A stretch of 64,000 nt of DNA from Niebla homalea (taxonomy: Eukaryota > Ascomycota > Lecanoromycetes > Lecanorales > Ramalinaceae): the NCBI GenBank assembly GCA_019925105.1, contig JAHGAU010000003.1:992001-1056000 (forward strand). Reading direction: 5' to 3'. Under the pieces are notes generated by a model, which was not told the origin of the DNA, ran no database searches, and worked only from the letters and a program-made list of their open reading frames with translations. A program made the translations under genes and the position numbers. Positions 55,815 to 64,000 of the stretch are shown here, piece after piece. Each line of letters begins with the position of its first letter. The first letter of the stretch is position 1.

Positions 55815-56809
55815 GCGGGTTCTCTTCGCCCAGGGCAGCCGTTGCCGTGGGGTCGGATGGAGAGGGTCGAAATGAGTGACGGTGCGTTGAAGGTCAAAGA
55901 GAGTGAAGCATGCTTTTTGACACTGTAAAGTGAAATGACTGATGAAGGTGCCAAGTGTATGGAGAGTGCAAGTATTGGACCGGCGATCTCACCCAGATGT
56001 CTAAATCCACCTTAACTAGAAAGAGAAGCAGCAGCCCTTCAGAAATAAGCGCGAGCACGCAGGAAAAATCGTCCCTGTTTCCTCCCAAGTAGCTGATCAA
56101 TGCGCAATGCGTTCCCAATAGGTAGTGTCCAGTCTTCTTCCATTGGTGCTCAGTATCAAGGAGGAAAAAACAAGTCGAGGATGAAATTTTGAGGATGCGG
56201 CTCCGCAATTGCCGCCGAACAGACGAGGCACCACCAGAGGTACAGGACAAATAAACCATGAAGCCACAACCGTTGTGATTGCATCTCAACATCTATATAA
56301 CGGCGTGACTACTCGTCGCCCTCCGAATCCTGTGTATTGTGAAATTATCGAATTGATGTCCGGCAAACTGTAAGGGTTTGAAGGGCTGCGCTGACGGGCT
56401 TGACGGGTCCTTGGGTCCTTTACTCCTGTCGAGCGCCCGTTCTGTGCGCAACAAATGTTGGAGTACGTAGGGAGTACTGTTGTACAGACGTAGGACTGAA
56501 GAAGTTTGGAGTTAGGCATCCATTCTTCGATCTTGTATGAGACTTCGATCCTCACGACACAGTCGAGGGGTCAACGATAGTGATACCTTCATCGTAGCCA
56601 CGGAGGAATGGATGGCGCACGACGTGGCATGCGTTTGCTGGAGAGTGTGTCAGTATTTTCATTAGTGTTGGGCACCCATGAGGAGCCCCAGGGGCAGCCA
56701 GGGGCAGAGGCAGATATATATATATAAGACTGGGTACTGGCCCAACCTCCAGGAGAACTAGGGATTCTGTTTCCCCTTTCTCTTCCATCAGTACGGTCTC
56801 ACCAGTCTC

Positions 56810-56897
56810 GTCAGCCCGTCAGCCCGTCAGCCATTGAGCCATGAGACCGTGAACATGAGTTCCTCGGGAGGAGCCTGTCCGGCCTGTCCGGCCTGTC
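56810..56897. repeat. Clustered triplicated short repeats
   Basis: CGTCAGCC occurs three times in tandem near 56810-56832, and CCTGTCCGG occurs three times near 56873-56897. Both are simple duplications within 90 bp. Confidence 0.8.
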
Positions 56898-57749
56898 CTC
56901 AAGCTTCAAGGCTTAGGTCTGATCGGCTTAAGCGAGGCAGTCTGGTGCAGTGGCCGGGGAGACTAAGGATCGAGCGCCGGAGAGCCTCAGCCAATCCGAC
57001 GCGAGAAGTCGCAGATGAGCAGCAAATGTGATGGGAGTGTGATGGGCAAGCTGGGTTCCCCATACACCTTGTCCGAGGTGGTCAAGATGATTTTCCAGGT
57101 TTGCATCTTCCAAAACCATGCTTCGTTCACATTCTCCTTCTTTCATCCGAGCCTGAAGCCGTCTAGAATGAGCCAGAGCTGAAAGAGACGCAAAGATCTA
57201 CTGTTGTAACTTCTCAGATTTTGGTAAGTGTCTGGACCTTAGCAGCGAATCAAAAGTTGGCGTTCTAAAATATGTACCGTACTGCATTGCGCTTGCATGA
57301 CTTTCCTAAGGAGCGTCTCCTAAGGAGCTTTTACCTCCAAACATTTCTAGCCCAGCCAGCATTTCTGACTCTCTATCTGCTTCCCACGGCCAGCCCCCAT
57401 TCTCCCCTTCTCTTCTTCTCTTCTACTACAACAGTGTCTCGTCATTCTTTTATACATTAAAGCTGCTTTGCACGACTCTTCCCTTCTCCCCCCCCTTTTC
57501 CCTTTTCCCTTTTTTCATTCTTGAATGGCGACCTTCTGATTCACGACATTCCTTCGCGTCACCTTCTCATGTTACGCCTTTAATCTGCATTGACCTCCCT
57601 ACAACGCCTCAAGTACCTTGTCACTTTTATATCAAATGCATCCTTAGTCCTTTTTTTCAATCGCCTGACTCAAGGGGCTGGCCTTCTTACCGATCCATTG
57701 AATTTGTCCGCTGGGGCCGAACCGCAGCATCCTCGCTGCCCACACCGTC

Positions 57750-58929
57750 ATGTCCTTTCAGCCTGAGCAGCCCTTCAACGAATTCGAGCTGGTACGTTCC
57801 CTCCCGATGCAACGCCTCCGTCATACTGCAGAAGGGCAACCCAGAGACCAAAAGCCTTGCAAGAGATACGCAGGCTGGTTTGAGACTAATGCTCTGTCCT
57901 GTCGTAGCGCTACTTCCTGTCGGAGATTCTCAAAACATCCTCCATTGCTCCAGCCGACCTGGTCCAAATCATTCAAGATCGAAACATAAGTCCACAATGG
58001 GATCTCATGGCATTGCCAAATGGTATGACGCGTCTTCTACCTCGCTGTCCCGCCTGTGTCATCAAGAGGCCTTCTGGGAGCGGGTAGCTACCCCAACTCA
58101 GCTAATTCGGACCTTAGGCCGATCGGCAGCTTCTTGTAGGAACCAATTTGATCTTCTCACGAATCGCGGCTTCGGCGCTCTAGGACAAGCACCCGGAGTT
58201 GCAAAATCAAAAAAGAAACGACCGTCTGGCGGGGTAGGCCCATCTTTGACAGGCGTATCATCCTTTCACCAGCAGCCGCAATATCAGTTCGCTCCGATCA
58301 ATGACCCCAGCAATCCCGTCGCCTTCCAGAATGCGCCCTTCCCACAAGAAAGGACGGCCGAAAGCTCGGGCAAAAAGCGTGGACGGCCCAGCAAAGCAGA
58401 GCGTGAACTCCGTGAAGCCGAGGCTGCAGCTCGAGGCGAGGTCTATCAGCCGACCAAGAGGAAACCCAAAACGCCGCGACCGTCAATGGAAGGAGCGGAG
58501 GTCGGAGCGGAGGATGACACGCCAGGCTCTAGGAAGAAGACCAAGAAGCCAAAAACGGCAGTAACAGCATTCATGGGTCCTCCAGGGGGTCCGTCGCCTG
58601 AAAGCGGAGTTTCTCCAGCAACGGGGAGTCCAGCAGAGCAAATGCAGATTGATACCCCCGAGCGAGTTCCGAGGAGCACCATTCCTGACACTCAGGCTTC
58701 AGAATATCCACCCAGTGAAAGTTTGCTGGCAAACATGCGAATGGAGGCCGGGCAACCTGCTGGAGCTCGAGGGCGGAGCGGAGCCTCTCCATTGGGTACC
58801 ACACAAAGTAGCGCCACACTGCAGCACGAGTATCCGTCAACCCCTCAGGCAAGGGACTCAGCCGTGAGGAATCCGGAACCCAGCAGCGGTGGACCGACCC
58901 AGCCATCTGAGAAACAAAGGTCCGGATAA
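57750..58929 (+). CDS. Basic nuclear protein with AT-hook-like motif, function unknown
   Basis: Three exons, 57750-57791, 57908-58022 and 58118-58929; 322 aa. Exons 1-2 and the start of exon 3 encode a small conserved-looking domain (FELRYFLSEILKTSSIAPADLVQIIQ, then WDLMALPNGRSAASCRNQFDLL). This resembles short Myb/SANT-like or winged N-terminal modules of uncharacterised fungal proteins, with RSAASC-x-N-x-FDLL like a DNA-binding recognition helix. The rest is disordered and basic: GKKRGRPSKAERELREAE is an AT-hook-type GRP core, followed by TKRKPKTPRP and SRKKTKKPKT nuclear-localisation patches, then a Ser/Pro/Gln-rich tail. Likely chromatin or transcription related by inference only. The 116-nt first intron is longer than most here. 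Confidence 0.68.
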
Positions 58930-60109
58930 GGACCCCAACCTTTCCATTTTCCATCTTCTTCGTTCCTCATGACTCACTCATGACCTTTTACGGATAAAAG
59001 CAACGTGAAACATTATACTGGGTGGCAATTGTCCTGCATCAATCAACGAATCAATGGCAACAAAAAGCGAACACAATGACCGATCCGCCTCTTACGCATT
59101 TATGACCGTCCGCACGGGTGGCACTGAAATCGAGGCGTGAGCTGAGCATACTCAACCGCTCGGCATCTTTGAATCTTCCACTGGCATGCCCGGAGGTTAT
59201 TGTTGACGCCCGATCCGGCTATGCTATCTTATGATGAAAGAAAGGCCTTTTGATGATTATGTTCTTCTACTCTTTGTAATCTATCTGAACGACCCATTCG
59301 GCTCTCGGGCTACATTACACGGCATGCTTTTGCCCATTTTTCCTGTGTTACGGATTCGCATTCGGGTTTGGAACTTGTACACATACTAGGGGTTTTGACA
59401 TGGTGGGAAGAAGGTCACACAATGGCAAGACGGAGAGAAGTAATCGGAAGTTGACAACAGTCGATTGTGCTCAGGACTAGATTCCGTACGAACCAAAATC
59501 AAGAATATAGCTTTTCGGTTTCGGGACTCTCAGATTCCTAACTTGCATCGTAATTCATGTGTTTCATTTTACCTGTATATCAGGGTGGAAAAGATCTGGG
59601 TTGTTTCAGCTTACTTGACCAGCAACAATGGGCCATTCAAAGGCGTAGAAATCTAGACCCGAGCCCAGATGCCTCTCTGTGGCTCCAGACAAGCGAGGGA
59701 CAAGGCAGGGGTTCGAGGATCCCTGTAGATTTGTATCCAATTTATATCTTCCTATCGATAAGAAAGCCGAATTTCGGTCAGCCGACTGATCAATAAGGAT
59801 CTCATTTCGACTTCACTCATCCCGCTGACACATTCATCCACCACTTCACATATCATGTCCTTTTGAACCAATCATTGCCCATGTGTCAGCCATGAGTTTC
59901 GTACGACAGCTCGACATTATGTTCGCGAGATGACCTGATAACATCTTCCTACTTACTCCATCAATTTCTCCAGCAACAATCTCAAAAAGCTCCGTCCCAC
60001 CACAGTCTCTCATTCATCTTTCCACCTTACTTACCTTTCAAAACATTTCCAATCACCATCCCCATACCTTCTTCACGAAGGAGCGTTTCGACAACAGCAC
60101 TCTTTCACC
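58930..60109. other. Same-strand gap upstream of CDC34
   Basis: 1.2 kb with no supported gene. The 200 bases before CDC34 are rich in C, T and A with few G, typical of a fungal 5' leader of a highly expressed gene. Confidence 0.5.
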
Positions 60110-60914
60110 ATGGCGGAGCGTATCCTGATGAACGAGTACAAGGCCCTTTCTCAGGAGAAATGGGTCAATGTAGACGTAAGTTCACCATCACCACACATCC
60201 TTAGTTCTAGAAAGGAAGCCGCACATATTGACATCACACCTCCCCTAGCTCATCGAGGAAGACATCACCAAGTGGTCTGTCGCCTTGATGATCATCAACC
60301 CTGCATCTCTTTACTACGGTGGCTATTTCAAGGCCACCATGACCTTCCCTGAGAACTACCCCTATTCCCCCCCAACCTTCCAGTTCGACCGTCCACTCTA
60401 TCACCCAAACATCTACCCCGATGGCAAACTCTGCATCAGCATCCTCCACCAGCCCGGTGAGGACGAGCAATCCGGAGAGGCGGCCAGTGAGCGTTGGAGT
60501 CCCGTGCAGCGTGTCGAGAGCGTGCTGCTCTCGATCGTGAGCCTCTTGGATGACGCCGAGTGTTCGTCTCCGGCGAACGTGGATGCGGGGGTCCTGCTGC
60601 GGAAGGATCGTGAAGCCTTCAAGGTGAGGGTGCAGGAGGACGTGCAGAAATCGAAGCAGGATGTGCCGGCAGGGTTCGTGCTGCCGACCCACGAGAGCAC
60701 GGTCAAGCGTCCGCAGCTAGATAAGTCGGCCGAGGACGACGACTTCTGGAACGATAGCGGGGCCGAGGATGAGGATTTCGGGGGAAGCGACACCGATGGC
60801 ATGGACACGGAAGATTTTGATGATGATGAGGCCGAGGATGCAGACGATAGAGACGAGCGCGAGGATCGTGAAGATGAAGAGGACGAGGACGAAGACGAGG
60901 ATCTGGTGGAGTGA
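60110..60914 (+). CDS. CDC34: Ubiquitin-conjugating enzyme E2 Cdc34
   Basis: E2 of SCF ubiquitin ligases driving the G1/S transition. Exons 60110-60175 and 60249-60914 (73-nt intron); 243 aa. The UBC fold (about residues 1-170) has YYGGYFKATMTFPENYPYSPPTFQF, then YHPNIYPDGKLCISILHQPGEDE with the active-site Cys84. The acidic-loop insertion EDEQSGEAASERWSPVQRVESVLLS is specific to the Cdc34/Ube2R class. It ends SPANVDAGVLLRKD and VQEDVQKSKQDVPAGFVLPTHEST. The C-terminal tail is extremely acidic (runs of Asp/Glu), as in yeast, where it binds the cullin basic canyon. Confidence 0.96.
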
Positions 60915-61264
60915 GTGGCTATCTGAGCTGATATCGTACAGTCGCTGAGAGGGGGAGGTAATCGCAACTTCTCAGCATAGCGAAGGCGTTTCACAGTCTG
61001 AGAAGCCGTACTGGCTACTAATGTCTCAGGGGATGTCGGCGCTATCATGGAACCAACTTGCATTAAGGGCCATGCTAGCATGCTAAGAGCACTCGACTAG
61101 CTCATCATCAATAGGGGGACATACCACTTCAATGCAAGACTTCAGTAGCTATTACTTTCTAACGCTACTCTATGAATACGATAATCTTTCCTCCAAGGAA
61201 CAAGTGATGGTACAAGGCTGAGAACTTCAAGGATAGCCAAGGCTCCTACGTAAGTCCTTAATAT
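60915..61264. other. Convergent gap CDC34 / CUT12
   Basis: 3' flanks of convergent genes; nothing else seen. Confidence 0.5.
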
Positions 61265-63411
61265 TCATCGATGGGTTGCTTGACTCGCTCTTCTTTTATC
61301 AGCATGTTTCCCTGCCAGTCGAGCTTTCGCAGCAGCCTCCCTTTCTGTCGTCATGGGCGTCCCACTCCTCGCCGATGCCATCGAGCCCAACCTCTGACCA
61401 GCGATTGCTGAGATCATAGAAGCCGATCGACCACTTGTGGCGCGGAAGGATCTCAGCCTACGTATTTCAATATCAAGGCTTTCTTTGGTAGGTGCCAATT
61501 TAGCGGGTGACGACGCCGGCACGTTGAACTCCATCGATGCTCGCCGTGAAGTCGACGGTGGGTAAATGGGCACCTCGTCCTCATCCCCAATTGGTTCTCG
61601 ATGTGATCCATGAGGCAATACATCGTCCTGTACCTTTGGGGAAACCAAGGCTATCGGGGGCTTTTCCGAAGTCGCAAGATTTAAGTCAATCTCCTTGAGA
61701 GCCTTGCTGATATCCTGCTTCACGCTCGACGGGCCCAAGTCCATCTGCTCCTTGTTTGGTCTCGCCAGATCTACGATTTGTCCTGCGTCTGGACTCTGGG
61801 AGGTCCAGATATCGATGGCCGGCCGTTGTCTCCTCTTACGGGGCGATATCGATGTGATTTTGACCCCTGGCGCAGCTCGCCTCCTGGGAGTGGCGTGCTC
61901 GCTCGTTGCATTATTCAATCCCTCTTTCTTGTGGGCTTCACGTAATTGTTGGTGGGTGGACGGAACCACGTTTTCGGCAGTCAAAGCGCTCTTCAGCAGA
62001 AGCTGCTGGTAATCCTTTCTCAGCTGAAATAGCTCGGCTTCCGCCGAGTCTTTTTCAACCTTGTGCTTCTCCATCCTGTTTCGAAGCCTCTCCTCGCGTG
62101 CCTGCCTCCTACTGTCGTAGCTTGTCATTTCTGCTTTTACTCTAGCCAGGGACCGCTTGAGCGCAACATTTTCTTCTTGGAGCTTATCGACTTTGCTCTC
62201 TGCATCATTGGCACTGCACTGAAGAAACTCAAGTTGATCTCTCATATTCGCTTGTTGCGTCTCTCCCAATTGATCATGATGTTCGTCGCGCGTTCTTGCG
62301 TTCTCATGTACGATACTGACGGCCATTTGCTTGGCAGGCTGATGTTCGAGTGCTTTCTGATATTGGTCAACATCTTGCTTGTATTTACTTGCGAGGGCCG
62401 TCTGTTGCGCAAGCTCGCTGATGAGCCTTGCGTGATAGCTAGCGGGTTTGGTGTCCTGCTCCTGAGCAATGCTTAGCTTCTTTGTAAGTCGGTGGATCTT
62501 GGCCTCCATTTCCTTGACCCTTGTAGACTCTTTGTGTAATTGCTCTGCGAGACTCGATGCCTCGGAGTCTCTTTTGACAGCAAAGGACTTCACGTTCTGG
62601 CCGTACTTGATGATATTCCTCATCTCTTGATCTGATCTCAAGTAATAGATCTCATACTGGTCCTTCCAGTGCTGACCGGATCGCGAGCGAGGTTTGGCCA
62701 GATCTATCGTCTGGTCCGGATCATCCTCAGAGGCATCCTTCTTTGCCAAGATCTTTGGCGCTGCTTTATGTGAGAGCGCGAACTTGTCGTCCACCAGATT
62801 CAAGTGCTCGTTTGCCCTTTGCTTGGACATCTCTATCAATGTTTTAGTGAAAGCGGTGGGGCCAGGTCGTGTCTCTCGCCGATGTGTTCTTTTGGAAGGG
62901 GAGTCATCTTGTTCGACTTCCCGTACCACGAATGAGGCTTCGTATGCCGATTCATCCTCGGGCTTCGCCTCATACTGCAGGAACGAAACATTCTTTTTTC
63001 TCGACGTCCCGGCGCCCGGCGTCAGGAGAATACCCTTGGCGGGGGAAGCAATTGGTTCGGCAGCCTTTTTCGGAGAGTGGTTGGACTCTTGAGCGAGATT
63101 TTTGGATTTCATGTCCTCGTCGTTCGCGGCAATAGAGCTGTTTCCTTCCTCATCCTGGCCTGGCTTTTCGATGATGGTCGACTGAGGTCGCACGTATCGC
63201 GCCTTTGGATGAGGGGTTCCAAAAATGGCAGTCTTGAACGCGCGTAGTGCAAAGATGTGCGCGGGTGTTTCTGGTGGCTCATCAATGCATGACGCACCTT
63301 CATCTGCAGACTGAAAGTCAGTGAGTAATCGCGAGCGGGAACGCATCTATTACTTAAGGGTGTCATCAGAGCATCTGCTGCGCGCAGAGGGGCATTGGTC
63401 CATTCAAGCAT
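61265..63411 (-). CDS. CUT12: Spindle pole body component Cut12-like
   Basis: Two exons, 63411-63354 and 63303-61265, joined by a 50-nt intron (GTAATA donor, acceptor CTGCAG); 698 aa. Exon 1 (MLEWTNAPLRAADALMTPL) is short. The join gives NEGASCIDEPPETPAHIFALRAFKTAIFGTP, the N-terminal PPETPAPVFA-type motif of filamentous fungal Cut12 proteins, which is why this start is preferred over the one inside exon 2. The Cut12 domain lies around residues 185-290 (PTAFTKTLIEMSKQRANEHLN, HWKDQYEIYYLRSDQEMRNIIKYGQNVKSFA) and passes into long coiled coils to about residue 480. The tail is Ser/Pro-rich with possible phosphorylation sites. In fission yeast Cut12 links the spindle pole body to Plo1 activation. 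Confidence 0.85.
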
Positions 63412-63693
63412 TCTAGCAAGGAGCTGACCAGTAATGCAAGAGCAAACGAGCAGCGCTTTGAGCTCTTGTGGAAGGAGCTCTGCCCTCCTTGCCCTCTCTA
63501 GGTTTTTGTGTTTACATTTACGTAAACCGCGGCTGCAGATGGCTATCGGCGGGCCTAATCGCGGAAGCGTTCCGTATCCATCCTCAATAGGAAAATATAG
63601 ACCTTTGATGCCACAGGAGACAATCGTCGACATTCTCGACGAATCGCACACTTCGAAATCTCTTGCAAGAAGGCTCATTGCTCCCGTATCGAC
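63412..63693. promoter_or_regulatory. Compact divergent promoter CUT12 / CWC2
   Basis: 282 bp between divergent start codons; shared promoter likely. No specific site claimed. Confidence 0.5.
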
Positions 63694-64000
63694 ATGCCAG
63701 AAGCGTTGAGATCATCAGCTACTCCCGACGTTGTCCAAGATGCAGCCCATGCGCAATCCACAGACCTCACCACAATGAATTCGCCTACAGAACTTACAGC
63801 ACCCCACTCTTCTTTGCCAGAGGGAGAAGAGAAAAAGACCAAAAAGATCATTCGCAAAAAGCGCCGGCCAGCCCGCCCTCAGGTCGACCCTTCCACGCGA
63901 ACCTCGGAGCCGCCCCCTCAAACAGGTACTATATTTAATATTTGGTATAATAAATGGTCTGGAGGAGATCGCGAGGACTCCTATCTCTCCAAGACAGCTG
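63694..64000 (+). CDS. CWC2: Pre-mRNA-splicing factor Cwc2, 5' part only
   Basis: The frame is open from ATGCCAGAAGCG to the end of the window (102 codons visible). It is recognised by KKIIRKKRRPARPQVDP followed by TGTIFNIWYNKWSGGDREDSYLSKTA, the conserved start of the Cwc2 Torus domain that precedes its CCCH zinc finger and RRM. Cwc2 sits in the NineTeen complex and contacts U6 snRNA in the active spliceosome. The zinc finger and RRM lie beyond the window. Confidence 0.88.
   Translation, partial: MPEALRSSATPDVVQDAAHAQSTDLTTMNSPTELTAPHSSLPEGEEKKTKKIIRKKRRPARPQVDPSTRTSEPPPQTGTIFNIWYNKWSGGDREDSYLSKTA

Larger units (their letters stand above)
55546..57749. other. 2.2-kb gene-free stretch rich in short tandem repeats
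   Basis: No coding gene recognised; a few 60-130-codon frames lack any family or splice support. It contains the purine-rich repeat at 55766-55814, a TA run near 56714-56726, triplicated 8-9-mers near 56810-56897, and a strongly pyrimidine-rich stretch (57380-57540) directly upstream of the next gene, typical of fungal promoters and leaders. Confidence 0.6.

Noticed and set aside
60413..61081. 222-codon Ser-rich antisense frame
   Set aside because: It is the complement of the acidic Asp/Glu codon runs of CDC34, with no independent support.

Overview
This window is nuclear DNA from a filamentous ascomycete (Pezizomycotina). The evidence is many short introns (about 45-95 nt) with branch-site-like CTRAY motifs near the acceptor, fungal families (Cut12, UstYa/DUF3328, Mid1, Sac3 with a long tail, PTH11-type rhodopsin domain) and gene-dense, strand-mixed packing with several divergent pairs. 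A Dothideomycete is possible but I cannot prove the class. All exon joins below were worked out by hand from splice signals, reading phase and recognisable protein families. Each multi-exon total was checked to be a multiple of three.

Layout. 1-6 kb: a truncated rhodopsin-domain membrane protein, an alpha/beta hydrolase and a nine-exon GABA/choline-type permease. 6-8 kb: a gene-free, AT-rich stretch holding a roughly 0.9 kb imperfect inverted repeat. 8-18.8 kb: SUN-like SLP1, mitochondrial PGS1, mRNA-export factor SAC3 and N-terminal amidase NTA1. 18.9-22 kb: an accessory locus, with a UstYa-family (DUF3328) gene transcribed away from a small secreted precursor made of 63-nt repeats that encode near-identical peptides separated by Lys-Arg. 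This is the signature of a fungal RiPP (dikaritin/epichloecyclin-like) locus and is the most interesting part of the window. The precursor carries a two-base disruption between repeats 4 and 5.

22-33 kb: a GH5-like secreted protein that has lost its catalytic motifs, a second alpha/beta hydrolase, bHLH factor CBF1, a MAPEG-like membrane protein and a UBA/UIM ubiquitin-binding protein. 33-64 kb is mostly housekeeping: SEC8 (exocyst), ESS2/POP8 (divergent), PPT1/SPT4 (divergent), COQ8/MID1 (divergent), peptidyl-tRNA hydrolase, a four-helix MARVEL-like membrane protein, GABA transaminase, SET2, a basic nuclear protein, CDC34, and CUT12 diverging from CWC2 (cut by the window end).

The housekeeping genes show no common pathway. 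The functional link I infer from sequence is the UstYa/precursor pair: secretion signal, Kex2-type cleavage sites and a candidate crosslinking/oxidising membrane enzyme, divergently arranged. Intron structure is also notable: two GC-AG introns with GCAAGT donors, several GTC/GTT donors, a 20-nt exon and very small terminal exons.
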